Below are positions 1 to 7,763 of a DNA stretch of 64,000 nt, in pieces. The DNA comes from Magnetospirillum sp. XM-1. Its GTDB lineage: Bacteria > Pseudomonadota > Alphaproteobacteria > Rhodospirillales > Magnetospirillaceae. Location of the stretch: assembly GCF_001511835.1 (NCBI RefSeq), contig NZ_LN997848.1:3314001-3378000 (forward strand). The letters run 5' to 3'. The notes under the pieces were generated by a model, which was given only the letters and a program-made list of their open reading frames with translations, did no database searches and was not told where the DNA came from. Position 1 is the stretch's first letter; the number at the start of each line of letters is the position of its first letter. A program made the translations under genes and the position numbers.

Positions 1-644
1 TGGTCGGCATCGTCATCGAACGCACCATGCTGTGCCGGCTCTACAAGCTGGACCACCTCTACGGCCTGCTGCTCACCTTCGGCCTGGCGCTGATCATCGA
101 GGGCCTGTTCCGCGAGGGATACGGCGTGTCAGGCCAGCCCTACGCCGTGCCGTCGGCCCTGGCCGGCGGCTGGAACCTGGGCTTCATGTTCCTGCCCATC
201 TATCGCGGCTGGGTGGTGGTGGCCTCGCTGATCCTCTGCCTGGGCACCTGGTACGCCATCGAGAAGACCAAGCTGGGCGCCTATTTGCGCGCCGGAACCG
301 AGAATCCCACCCTGGTCCAGGCCTTCGGCATCAACGTGCCGCTGATGATCACGCTGACCTACGGCTTCGGCGTGGCGCTGGCCGCCATCGCCGGCGTGCT
401 GGCCGCCCCCATCTATCAGGTCAGCCCCAAGATGGGCTCGGACCTGATCATCGTGGTGTTCGCCGTGGTGGTGATCGGCGGCATGGGCTCGATCATGGGC
501 TCCATCGTCACCGGCTACATGCTGGGGCTGGTGGAGGGCCTGACCAAGGTGTTCTACCCCGAGGCCGCCAGCACCGTGATCTTCATGGTGATGGTGGTGG
601 TGCTGCTGATCAAACCGGCCGGCCTGTTCGGCAAGGGAGCCTGA
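1..644 (+). CDS. livH: Branched-chain amino-acid ABC transporter permease, LivH family (5' end outside window)
   Basis: The reading frame is already open at base 3 and ends at a TGA at 642-644, so the N-terminus lies upstream of the window. The visible ~213 residues are strongly hydrophobic with several membrane spans. They include the family-typical ERTMLCRLYK and LLTFGLALIIEG stretches and a C-terminal GGMGSIMGSIVTGYMLGLVEG segment (residues quoted only in part). LivH homologues form the inner-membrane channel for leucine, isoleucine and valine uptake together with LivM, LivF/LivG ATPases and a periplasmic binding protein. LivM follows after 4 bases, so the two are co-transcribed. The exact substrate (amino acid versus urea or amide) cannot be fixed from sequence. 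Confidence 0.88.
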   Translation, partial: VGIVIERTMLCRLYKLDHLYGLLLTFGLALIIEGLFREGYGVSGQPYAVPSALAGGWNLGFMFLPIYRGWVVVASLILCLGTWYAIEKTKLGAYLRAGTENPTLVQAFGINVPLMITLTYGFGVALAAIAGVLAAPIYQVSPKMGSDLIIVVFAVVVIGGMGSIMGSIVTGYMLGLVEGLTKVFYPEAASTVIFMVMVVVLLIKPAGLFGKGA

Positions 645-648
645 GGCC

Positions 649-1596
649 ATGACCGTGACCAAGATTCCCTCGCGACAGATCCCCTTCGTCCTGGCCCTGC
701 TGGCCGTGGCCCTGGTGCTGCCCTACACCGTCTATCCGGTGTTCCTGATGAAGGGGCTGTGTTTCGGCCTGTTCGCCGCCGCCTTCAACCTGCTGCTGGG
801 CTATGTGGGGCTGCTGTCCTTCGGCCACGCCATGTTCTTCGGCTGGTCGGCCTATGTCACCGCCTACGCCGCCAAGGAATGGGGCCTGACGCCGGAAATC
901 GCCATCCTGCTGGGCGTGGCGCTGGCCACGGCGCTGGGCGCGGTGGTCGGCTGGCTGGCCATCCGCCGCCAGGGCATCTACTTCTCCATGATCACCCTGG
1001 CGCTGGCCCAGCTTGGCTTCTTCGTGGCGGTGCAGGCCCCCATGACCCACGGCGAGGACGGCATCCAGGGCGTGCCGCGCGGCCATCTGTTCGGGCTGAT
1101 CGACCTCGCCAACACCATGGCCATGTACTACTTCGTGCTGGCGGTGTTCGTGGTCTCGCTGCTGTTCCTCCACCGGGTGGTGAACTCCCCCTTCGGACAG
1201 GTGCTGAAGGCCATCCGCGACAACGAGCCCCGCGCCATCTCGCTGGGCTACGAGGTCAGCCGCTACAAGCTGATCGCCTTCGTGCTGTCGGCCGCCTTCG
1301 CCGGACTGGCCGGTTCGCTGAAAAGCCTGGTGTTCCAGCTGGCCTCGCTGGCCGACGTCAACTGGCACATGTCGGGCGAGGTGGTGCTGATGACCCTGAT
1401 GGGCGGCGTCGGCACCGTGCTGGGGCCGACGGTGGGCGCCTTCCTGGTGGTCGCCATCCAGGATTTCTTCGCCGGGGTGGGGTCCTGGGTCATCATCATC
1501 CAGGGCGTCATCTTCGTTGTTTGCGTGTTGTTGTTCCGTAGCGGTATGATCGGCGTGCTCGCGCCGTGGCTGAAAAGGCGCGGCATTACTGGCTAG
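649..1596 (+). CDS. livM: Branched-chain amino-acid ABC transporter permease, LivM family
   Basis: A 315-residue polytopic inner-membrane protein with about eight to ten hydrophobic segments, beginning at an ATG 4 bases after livH with a GAGG-type ribosome site overlapping the livH stop. The LivM landmark is visible in the middle: LLGYVGLLSFGHAMFFGWSA, and later AIRDNEPRAISLGYEV, the conserved loop thought to contact the ATPase. It should pair with LivH to form the permease. The ATPase and binding-protein genes are not downstream here, so they are presumably upstream of the window. A Crp/Fnr regulator follows in the same direction, but whether it belongs to the operon is unclear. Confidence 0.9.
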   Translation: MTVTKIPSRQIPFVLALLAVALVLPYTVYPVFLMKGLCFGLFAAAFNLLLGYVGLLSFGHAMFFGWSAYVTAYAAKEWGLTPEIAILLGVALATALGAVVGWLAIRRQGIYFSMITLALAQLGFFVAVQAPMTHGEDGIQGVPRGHLFGLIDLANTMAMYYFVLAVFVVSLLFLHRVVNSPFGQVLKAIRDNEPRAISLGYEVSRYKLIAFVLSAAFAGLAGSLKSLVFQLASLADVNWHMSGEVVLMTLMGGVGTVLGPTVGAFLVVAIQDFFAGVGSWVIIIQGVIFVVCVLLFRSGMIGVLAPWLKRRGITG

Positions 1597-1610
1597 GCTG
1601 GGGAGATAGC

Positions 1611-2312
1611 ATGCCGGAAACCGTACTGCGTCGCCGCGAGATGCTGGCGAACACGCCTTTGTTCGCGTCGGTCCAGACCGACCTGCTCGACGAGCTGGCG
1701 GCCAAGGCCAAGATGGTCAAGGTCGACGCGCGCGAGACGCTGTTTTCCAAGGGTGATCCCGGCGACCGGCTCTATCTGGTGGCCAAGGGGATGATCCGCA
1801 TCGGCGTCCTGTCCGCCGACGGGCGCGAGGTGACCTACGGCCTGATCAAGCCCGGCCAGCTGTTCGGCGAGATCGCCGTGCTGGACGGCAAGGAGCGCTC
1901 CGCCGACGCCACCGCCATGGAGGCCACCGAGCTGATCGCCCTGGAGCGCAAGGACGTCCACGCCTTCCTGCATAAACATCCGGTGCAGGCGCTGCACCTG
2001 ATCGAGGTGCTGTGCGATCGCATACGCAAGGCCGACAACCAACTGGAGGACATGGTGTTCCTGTCGCTGCCGTCCCGTCTGGCCAAGCATCTCCTGATGC
2101 TCGACCAGACCCTGGGGACCAAGGCCAAGGCGGGCGCACCCTCGACCATCAAGCTGTCGCAGCAGGAAATCGCCGACCATCTGGGCATCAGCCGCGAAAG
2201 CGTCAACAAGGTGCTGTCCAAGTGGGAACAGGCCGGCATCGTGACGCTGGGCCGCGGCCAGATCACGCTGAACAAGGTCGCCGCCCTGGAGGGGCTGACC
2301 TCTCTCGATTGA
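1611..2312 (+). CDS. Crp/Fnr family transcriptional regulator
   Basis: 233 residues when started at the ATG at 1611, which has a GGGGAG ribosome site 6 bases upstream; a GTG at 1566 inside livM is an alternative I consider less likely. Residues ~15-130 form a cyclic-nucleotide-binding fold with a phosphate-binding-cassette-like stretch FGEIAVLDGKERSADATA (85-102), and residues ~182-205 are the winged helix-turn-helix (SQQEIADHLGISRESVNK). There is no N-terminal cysteine cluster for an Fe-S centre (only Cys135), so it is more CRP-like than FNR-like. Family members activate or repress from TGTGA-N6-TCACA-type sites, and a perfect example lies 11 bases after its stop codon. The ligand is not determinable from sequence. 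Confidence 0.88.
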   Translation: MPETVLRRREMLANTPLFASVQTDLLDELAAKAKMVKVDARETLFSKGDPGDRLYLVAKGMIRIGVLSADGREVTYGLIKPGQLFGEIAVLDGKERSADATAMEATELIALERKDVHAFLHKHPVQALHLIEVLCDRIRKADNQLEDMVFLSLPSRLAKHLLMLDQTLGTKAKAGAPSTIKLSQQEIADHLGISRESVNKVLSKWEQAGIVTLGRGQITLNKVAALEGLTSLD

Positions 2313-2322
2313 TTTTCCGCTG

Positions 2323-2338
2323 TGTGAGACTCTTCACA
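2323..2338. promoter_or_regulatory. Perfect CRP-type operator TGTGA-N6-TCACA
   Basis: TGTGAGACTCTTCACA matches the E. coli CRP core consensus at all ten specified positions. It lies just after the Crp/Fnr gene. Its centre (2330.5) is about 41.5 bases upstream of the start expected from a -10-like TACATT at 2361-2366, which is the spacing of class II CRP-dependent promoters. It would drive the candidate small RNA that ends at the terminator at 2468-2500. Binding by the neighbouring regulator is an inference. Confidence 0.6.
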
Positions 2339-2371
2339 GACGAAGGTATCCCCCTCCCCCTACATTGGTCC

Positions 2372-2500
2372 CGTCACGAATTCCAGTCCGTCCCCTCCTC
2401 GAACGAACGAACGGGACTTAAAGACGGGCCCGAGGGTGACTTTTGGGGCACTACCTCTGGGCAAAAGCCCCCGGCGCCGATCCTCCGCCGGGGGTTTTTT
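2372..2500 (+). ncRNA. Candidate small RNA, Crp-activated, ~125 nt
   Basis: No plausible reading frame fills 2313-2519. A CRP-type site, a -10-like TACATT and a strong intrinsic terminator bracket a transcript of about 125 nt. Short complementary arms (GTCCC 2390-2394 with GGGAC 2413-2417, and CCCGTC 2370-2375 with GACGGG 2423-2428) would present a loop containing CCTCCTC, which is complementary to Shine-Dalgarno sequences, followed by three GAAC repeats. Loops rich in CUCC are a recurring feature of alphaproteobacterial regulatory sRNAs. It could instead be a long 3' untranslated region of the Crp/Fnr gene. I do not recognise a named RNA family. Confidence 0.45.
2468..2500 (+). terminator. 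Intrinsic terminator
   Basis: Perfect 9-bp stem CCCCCGGCG (2468-2476) / CGCCGGGGG (2486-2494) with a 9-nt loop, followed directly by TTTTTT. It ends plus-strand transcription between the Crp/Fnr gene and the convergent minus-strand cluster. Confidence 0.85.
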
Positions 2501-2519
2501 CCGTTTTGGGGATGGTCGA

Positions 2520-2948
2520 TCAGCCGTAAAGCTGCTTGGCGCGCTTTTCGAAAGCGCCGACCATCAGCTTGACCGCCTCGTTGAACAGCGCGCCGATCAT
2601 GGTCTGCAGCAATTTCGAGCGGAACTCGAAATCCACGTAGAAGTCGATTTCGGTGCCCTGTGGGTGGGGCTTGAAGATCCAGTGGTTGTTGAGGTGCTTG
2701 AACGGCCCCTCGGTATAGGTGACGTCGACCCGGTTGGGACGGGTCAGCGTCACCTTGGAGGTAAAGCGCTCGCGGACCATCTTGAAGCCGATCACCAGAT
2801 CGGCGAAGAACACGTCGCCGTCGCGCGAACGGATACGCGACGCCACGCACCAGGGCAGGAATTCGGGGTAGCGGGCGACATCGGCCACCAGCTCGAACAA
2901 TTGCTCCGGGGTATAGGGCAGGACGCGCTGCTCGGCGTGGGTCGGCAT
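2520..2948 (-). CDS. COQ10 / RatA-type START-domain protein
   Basis: 142 residues matching the length and shape of the bacterial polyketide-cyclase/COQ10 family (SRPBCC fold). Recognisable elements are YTPEQLFELVADVARYPEFLPWC near the N-terminus (quoted in overlapping part), the middle strand FTSKVTLTRPNRVDV, and a C-terminal amphipathic helix ending in KRAKQLYG. Mitochondrial and alphaproteobacterial homologues bind ubiquinone and support its use in respiration, whereas E. coli RatA was described as a ribosome-association inhibitor; sequence alone does not separate these roles. It is the last gene of the pdh-lpd-lipA run, 12 bases after lipA, and so is probably co-expressed with lipA. Confidence 0.82.
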   Translation of the reverse strand: MPTHAEQRVLPYTPEQLFELVADVARYPEFLPWCVASRIRSRDGDVFFADLVIGFKMVRERFTSKVTLTRPNRVDVTYTEGPFKHLNNHWIFKPHPQGTEIDFYVDFEFRSKLLQTMIGALFNEAVKLMVGAFEKRAKQLYG

Positions 2949-2960
2949 GTCGGTCCCTGA

Positions 2961-3899
2961 TTACCCCTGACGCCGCAGGCGCTCGGCCTTCAGCGCCTCG
3001 AAATCGCGGTCGGCGTGGTGGCTGGAACGGGTGAGCGGCGTCGCCGCCACCATGAGGAAGCCCTTGGACCGGGCCATGGCGCGGTAATCCTCGAACTCGT
3101 CGGGGGTGACGAAACGCTCGATGGCCACATGCTTCAGGGTCGGCTGCAGGTACTGGCCGATGGTGATGAAATCCACCCCGGCCGAGCGCATGTCGTCCAT
3201 GACCTGCAGCACCTCGGCCCGCTCCTCGCCCAACCCCACCATGATGCCGGACTTGGTGAAGATGGTCGGATCGGCGGCCTTGGCCCGCTGCAGCACCCGC
3301 AGCGATTCGAAATAGCGCGCGCCGGGCCGGATGCCGGGATAAAGGCGCGGCACGGTTTCCAGGTTGTGGTTGAAGACGTCGGGCCGGGCGGCCGCGATGC
3401 GCTCGACCCCGTCGCCCTTGTCGCGGAAATCAGGGGTCAGCACTTCGATGGTGCATTGGGGCGAGGTGGCGCGGATGGCCTCGATGCAGGCCACGAACTG
3501 GAAGGCGCCGCCATCGGCCAGATCGTCCCTGTCCACCGAGGTGATGACCACGTGCTTCAGGCCCATGGCCTTGACCGATTCGGCCAGATTCTCGGGCTCG
3601 GCCAGATCCACGGCCCCCTTGGGATTGCCGGTCTTGACGTTGCAGAAGGCGCAGGCCCGGGTGCAGGTGTCGCCCAGGATCATGAAGGTGGCGTGCTTGT
3701 GCTTCCAGCACTCGCCGATATTGGGGCAGGCCGCTTCCTCGCACACCGTGTGCAGGTTCTTTTCCCGCATCAGGCGGCGCACCTCGGCCGCCTCTTCCGA
3801 GGTGGGAGCCTTGACCCGAATCCAGTCGGGCTTGCGCGGGCTGATCTGGTCCGGCTTGCGGGCCTTTTCCGGGTGGCGAAGGGCTTTCGTGTCGCTCAT
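2961..3899 (-). CDS. lipA: Lipoyl synthase
   Basis: 312 residues, the usual length. This radical-SAM enzyme inserts two sulfurs into protein-bound octanoyl groups to make lipoyl cofactors. Both iron-sulfur motifs are visible: the auxiliary cluster cysteines C53, C58 and C64 ([12 protein letters not shown]) and the radical-SAM CX3CX2C at C79, C83, C86 (CTRACAFC). The family's C-terminal RSSxHA motif is present as RSSHHAD. The lipoylated targets, PdhB and PdhC, and the lipoamide dehydrogenase are encoded in the same minus-strand cluster. A terminator-like hairpin separates it from lpdA, so it may also be transcribed from its own promoter. Confidence 0.97.
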   Translation of the reverse strand: MSDTKALRHPEKARKPDQISPRKPDWIRVKAPTSEEAAEVRRLMREKNLHTVCEEAACPNIGECWKHKHATFMILGDTCTRACAFCNVKTGNPKGAVDLAEPENLAESVKAMGLKHVVITSVDRDDLADGGAFQFVACIEAIRATSPQCTIEVLTPDFRDKGDGVERIAAARPDVFNHNLETVPRLYPGIRPGARYFESLRVLQRAKAADPTIFTKSGIMVGLGEERAEVLQVMDDMRSAGVDFITIGQYLQPTLKHVAIERFVTPDEFEDYRAMARSKGFLMVAATPLTRSSHHADRDFEALKAERLRRQG

Positions 3900-3930
3900 G
3901 GCGTAGATTTCGTCCAGCGAGGAAGGAAGG

Positions 3931-3978
3931 TCAAGAAAAACAAACGGCCGGACAAAGGGTTTCCCCCCGCCCGGCCGT
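3931..3978 (-). terminator. Intrinsic terminator after lpdA
   Basis: Inverted arms ACGGCCGG (3944-3951) and CCGGCCGT (3971-3978) are followed, reading the minus strand, by a T-rich run (TTTGTTTTTCTTG). It lies between lpdA and lipA and would end or attenuate the pdh-lpd transcript. Confidence 0.7.
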
Positions 3979-3995
3979 ACTTGAACGCTTCAAGA

Positions 3996-5384
3996 CTAGA
4001 AGTGGACCGCCCGGCCGTAAGCGTCCAGCACCGATTCGTGCATCATTTCCGACAGCGTCGGATGGGCGAAGACGGTGTGCATCAGCTCGGCCTCGGTGGT
4101 TTCCAGGGTCTTGGCGACCACGTAGCCCTGGATCATCTCGGTGACCTCGGCGCCGATCATGTGGGCGCCCAAGAGCTCGCCGGTCTTGGCGTCGAACACC
4201 GTCTTGATCATGCCCTCGGTCTCTCCGAGAGCAATGGCCTTGCCGTTGGCCATGAAGGGGAAGCGGCCGACCTTGACGGCATAGCCCTTCTCCTTGGCCT
4301 TGGCCTCGGAGAGGCCCACCGACGCCACCTGGGGATGGCAATAGGTGCAGCCGGGGATCTTGCGCATGTCGAGGGGATGGACGTCGGCCAAGCCCTTGAT
4401 CTTTTCCACGCAGATCATCGCCTCGTGGCTGGCCTTGTGGGCCAGCCAGGGCGCGCCGGCGATGTCGCCGATGGCGTAGATGCCGGGTTCGCCGGTGCGG
4501 CAGTACTCGTCGGTGATGACGTGGGTGCGCTCCACCTTCACCTTGGTGCCTTCCAGGCCGATGTTCTCGACATTGCCGACGATGCCGATGGCGGTGATGA
4601 CCCGGTCGACGGTCAGCTCGTGGGTCTTGCCGCCCGCCTCGATGGTGACGGTGACGTCGGCAGCGTTCTTCTTGCAGCCCTTGATGTTGGCGCCCACCAG
4701 GATCTTCATGCCCTGCTTCTCGAAGGACTTCTGCGCCATGGCGCTGATCTCGGCATCTTCCACCGGCAGCACGCGGTCCATGGCCTCGGCCACGGTCACC
4801 TGGGCGCCGAGCGCGTTGAAGAAGCTGGCGAACTCGATGCCGATGGCGCCCGAGCCGATGACCAGGAGACGCTTCGGCATGGTGTCGGGGACCAGGGCTT
4901 CCTTGTAGGTCCAGATGAACTTGCCATCGGGCTCGAAGCCGGGAAGGACGCGGGCCCGCGCGCCGGTGGCCAGGATGATGTGAGGCGCCGAGATGGTCGG
5001 CTTGCCCTCGATGGCCACCTTGCCGCCGCCAGCCAAACGGGCGGTGCCGTCGATGACGGTGACCTTGTTCTTCTTTAAGAGATGCTTGACCCCGCCCTGC
5101 AGCTGGGCCGAGACCCCGCGCGAGCGGGCCACGATCTTGGCCAGATCGAAGGACGCGCCAGGCGCCGACAGGCCGTAAGCATCGGCATGCTGCATGTTGC
5201 GGTAGACCTCGGCCGAGCGCAGCAGGGCCTTGGTGGGGATGCAGCCCCAGTTGAGGCAGATGCCGCCCAGGTGCTCGCGCTCGACCAGCGCGGTATTCAT
5301 ACCCAGCTGGGCGGCGCGGATGGCGGCCACATAGCCGCCGGGACCGCCGCCGATGACGATGATGTCGAAGCTGTTCTCGGCCAT
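3996..5384 (-). CDS. lpdA: Dihydrolipoamide dehydrogenase (E3)
   Basis: 462-residue FAD flavoprotein that reoxidises dihydrolipoyl groups of 2-oxoacid dehydrogenases and passes electrons to NAD+. The N-terminal FAD motif GGGPGG (12-17) is followed by the redox-active disulfide CLNWGC (C43, C48). A second nucleotide-binding motif GSGAIGIEFASFF lies mid-protein, and the catalytic histidine is in FAHPTLSE near the C-terminus. It is downstream of pdhABC with two unknown genes between, so it most likely serves pyruvate dehydrogenase, although E3 can be shared with the 2-oxoglutarate and glycine systems. Confidence 0.97.
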   Translation of the reverse strand: MAENSFDIIVIGGGPGGYVAAIRAAQLGMNTALVEREHLGGICLNWGCIPTKALLRSAEVYRNMQHADAYGLSAPGASFDLAKIVARSRGVSAQLQGGVKHLLKKNKVTVIDGTARLAGGGKVAIEGKPTISAPHIILATGARARVLPGFEPDGKFIWTYKEALVPDTMPKRLLVIGSGAIGIEFASFFNALGAQVTVAEAMDRVLPVEDAEISAMAQKSFEKQGMKILVGANIKGCKKNAADVTVTIEAGGKTHELTVDRVITAIGIVGNVENIGLEGTKVKVERTHVITDEYCRTGEPGIYAIGDIAGAPWLAHKASHEAMICVEKIKGLADVHPLDMRKIPGCTYCHPQVASVGLSEAKAKEKGYAVKVGRFPFMANGKAIALGETEGMIKTVFDAKTGELLGAHMIGAEVTEMIQGYVVAKTLETTEAELMHTVFAHPTLSEMMHESVLDAYGRAVHF

Positions 5385-5397
5385 CTTTCTCTCCAGT

Positions 5398-5865
5398 CTA
5401 TTCCGGCGTGCCGGGGAAGATCATGTTCAGGCGGCCTTCGATTTCCATGTCGTAGGCCTCGGCCAGCCGCCAGACATGCAGCCCCAGCAATTCGCGGAAG
5501 GCGCCCAGCAACTGGTAGAAGACGAAGGTCGGCATCTGGTAGCGCCGACCGGTGCGCCGGTCCCAGGACTCGGCTTCGGTGATGTACTTGCGACAGGCGG
5601 CGCGCATGGCGGCCAGCAGGTCGTCGGCCGGGGTGCCGGGCGGCAGCAGTTCGGCGGTCTCGCCGATCAGGCGCTTGGCATCGACCACGGCGCGGTAGCA
5701 GCGCTCCTGCTCTTCCGGCAGGACGCCGCGATTGCAGAAGGCGGGGTTGTTCTCGATCATCGCCACCAGACCGGCCAGGGCCGAACGCTCGGCCACGGTC
5801 CCGACGGGAAACGGCGTCACCGGCATGCCCGGTTGCCGGGGCATCTCCCTTACTCTCAATCCCAT
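5398..5865 (-). CDS. Conserved-looking protein of unknown function in the pdh operon
   Basis: 155 residues, soluble, with no signal peptide or membrane span and no domain I recognise. It starts with an ATG and lies 19 bases after the 192-residue unknown gene and 13 bases before lpdA, so it is translated from the pdh-lpd transcript. The middle is helical in character (ERSALAGLVAMIENN, DDLLAAMRAACRKYITEAES) and the C-terminal third is aromatic-rich (MPTFVFYQLLGAFRELLGLH). Codon use resembles its neighbours. Its position suggests a role connected with PDH or lipoamide metabolism, but that is only context. Confidence 0.65.
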   Translation of the reverse strand: MGLRVREMPRQPGMPVTPFPVGTVAERSALAGLVAMIENNPAFCNRGVLPEEQERCYRAVVDAKRLIGETAELLPPGTPADDLLAAMRAACRKYITEAESWDRRTGRRYQMPTFVFYQLLGAFRELLGLHVWRLAEAYDMEIEGRLNMIFPGTPE

Positions 5866-5884
5866 GTCACTCCCTCCCGGTTTC

Positions 5885-6463
5885 TTATTGCCCGGTCAAA
5901 GGCCGCCAGGCCTGCTCCAGGTCGAAACTCAGATCGTGCTCGGCCACGTAATGGTCGAGAAAGGTGTCGAAAGCGCCGAACTCCAGCTCGATGAAGGTCT
6001 CCAGCGCCGCGGCCTTGGCGCGGTAAAGCCCCATCAGGTCGAAGCGCCACCCGGCCCCGGCCCGCTCGGCCGTGACCAGGGTGCCCTGGTCCTCGCCGTC
6101 GAACAGGCAGCGGAAGGTCAGGCGGTCAGGCCCCTGTTCCTCGGCCACCTCGCCCAGTTCCCAGGCGTCCATCATGACGTCGAGATAGGGAAAGGCGGTG
6201 AAGCCCAGGACGAAAGCCGGCCCCGGCCCCGCCCCGCTCAAATCGGCGGGTTCGGGCATGCCGCGGTAGCGCACCACCCAGAAGCGGGACAGCATGTCCA
6301 CCGCCTCCAGGGCGTCGCGGTCGCCATGGGCGAACAGCGTCAGAAGTTTCTCGCCCCATGTCAGGGATTCGCCGGCCAGCCGTCCCGCGATGAACGGAAA
6401 ACGCTCATCGCGGAAATCGGCCTTCAGGCTGGCGAAGGCGGCGAGCACGGCCTCGCGGCTCAT
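5885..6463 (-). CDS. Protein of unknown function in the pdh operon
   Basis: 192 residues, acidic and soluble, not recognised. It begins with an ATG 13 bases after pdhC. Features include a helical N-terminus, aromatic clusters (SRFWVVRYRG, FTAFPYLDVMMDAWELGEV) and a beta-rich middle (LTFRCLFDGEDQGTLVTAERA) that could be a small ligand-binding or START-like fold. No catalytic motif is evident. Tight spacing on both sides with pdhC and the 155-residue gene argues that it is real and co-expressed. The pair sits where E2 and E3 genes are normally adjacent. Confidence 0.65.
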   Translation of the reverse strand: MSREAVLAAFASLKADFRDERFPFIAGRLAGESLTWGEKLLTLFAHGDRDALEAVDMLSRFWVVRYRGMPEPADLSGAGPGPAFVLGFTAFPYLDVMMDAWELGEVAEEQGPDRLTFRCLFDGEDQGTLVTAERAGAGWRFDLMGLYRAKAAALETFIELEFGAFDTFLDHYVAEHDLSFDLEQAWRPLTGQ

Positions 6464-6476
6464 GACGCGTCCCCCC

Positions 6477-7748
6477 TTACAGCAGCATGGAGAGCGGGTC
6501 TTCGATCAGCTTCTTGAAGGCGGCCAGGAACTCGGCCCCCACCGCGCCGTCCACCACGCGATGATCGACGGACAGGGTGCAGGTCATCACCGTGGCCACG
6601 GCCAGCGCGCCGTTCTTCACCACCGGGCGCTGCTCGCCCGCGCCGACCGCCAGGATGCAGCCCTGGGGCGGGTTGATGATGGCGGCGAACTCCTTGATCC
6701 CGAACATGCCGAGATTGGAGATGGTGAAGCCGCCGCCCTGGAACTCCTCGGGCTTCAGCTTGTTGTCCCTTGCCTTCCCCGCCAGCGCCTTCATCTCGTT
6801 GGAGATTTCGGCCAGGCCCTTGTGATCGGCATGATGGACGATGGGGGTGATGAGGCCCGAAGGCGTCGCCACCGCCACCGAGATGTCGATGTCGGTATAG
6901 CGCTTGATGGCGTCCTCGCCCCATGACGCGTTGGCGGCGGGCACCTTCTTCAAGGCCAGCGCCACGGCGCGCACCACGAAGTCGTTGACCGACAGCTTGT
7001 AGGCATCGGACCGGCCGTTGAGGTCGGAACGCACCTTCAACAGGGCATCCAGCTCGCAATCGATGCTGAGGTAGAAGTGCGGAATGGTGCTCTTCGCCTC
7101 GGTCAGGCGACGGGCGATGATCTTGCGCATGGAGGAGTTGGGGATCTCCTCGAAGGCCGGCTCGAACGGGCTGGCGACGGCGGGAGCCTGCGCGGCCTTG
7201 GGGGCCGGAGCAGCGGCAGGCGCGGCAGCGGCCGGAGCGGCGGCAGCCTTGGCGCCACCACCGGCGATCGCCGCTTCCACATCGGCCTTGACGATGCGGC
7301 CATGGGGGCCGGTGCCCTTCACCGCCGCGAGGTCGACGTTACCGTCACGGGCGATGCGCTTGGCGAGCGGCGAGGCGAAGACGCGGTCGCCGCCGTGGAC
7401 CGGGACCGCCGGGGCCGAAGCCACGGCAACCGGGGCCGGCGCGGCGGCCGGAGCGGCAGCGGCCCTGGGCGCCGGTGCAGCGGCGGAGATAGCCGAGGCG
7501 TCCTCGCCCTCCTCCAGCAGCACGGCGATGGGGGTGTTGACGGCCACGCCCGAGGTGCCGCCGGCCACCAGGATCTTGCCGAGGATGCCTTCGTCGACGG
7601 CCTCGAACTCCATGGTCGCCTTGTCGGTCTCGATCTCGCACAGGATATCGCCGGACTTGACGGCATCACCCTCGGCCTTCAGCCACTTGGCCACATTGCC
7701 CTCGGTCATGGTCGGCGACAGCGCCGGCATCAGGATTTGCACAGGCAT
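6477..7748 (-). CDS. pdhC: Pyruvate dehydrogenase E2, dihydrolipoamide acetyltransferase
   Basis: 423 residues with the E2 architecture in order: N-terminal lipoyl domain (lysine 43 in ETDKATME), an Ala/Pro-rich flexible linker, an E3/E1-binding peripheral domain (~124-160, FASPLAKRIARDGNVDL), a second Ala/Pro linker, and the acyltransferase catalytic domain ending in DHRVVDG (catalytic His396 and Asp400). It transfers acetyl groups from lipoate to CoA and forms the core of the complex. A single lipoyl domain in E2 together with one in E1-beta is the alphaproteobacterial arrangement. It follows pdhB after 15 bases. Confidence 0.96.
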   Translation of the reverse strand: MPVQILMPALSPTMTEGNVAKWLKAEGDAVKSGDILCEIETDKATMEFEAVDEGILGKILVAGGTSGVAVNTPIAVLLEEGEDASAISAAAPAPRAAAAPAAAPAPVAVASAPAVPVHGGDRVFASPLAKRIARDGNVDLAAVKGTGPHGRIVKADVEAAIAGGGAKAAAAPAAAAPAAAPAPKAAQAPAVASPFEPAFEEIPNSSMRKIIARRLTEAKSTIPHFYLSIDCELDALLKVRSDLNGRSDAYKLSVNDFVVRAVALALKKVPAANASWGEDAIKRYTDIDISVAVATPSGLITPIVHHADHKGLAEISNEMKALAGKARDNKLKPEEFQGGGFTISNLGMFGIKEFAAIINPPQGCILAVGAGEQRPVVKNGALAVATVMTCTLSVDHRVVDGAVGAEFLAAFKKLIEDPLSMLL

Positions 7749-7763
7749 GTCGTATCCCCCCTC

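Noticed and set aside
1566..1610. GTG start of the Crp/Fnr gene inside livM
   Set aside because: It would add 15 residues not typical of the family and lacks a ribosome site; the ATG at 1611 has GGGGAG in place.
2401..2412. Three tandem GAAC units as a possible CRISPR or iteron seed
   Set aside because: Only 12 bases, no spacers or longer periodicity; treated as part of the sRNA loop.
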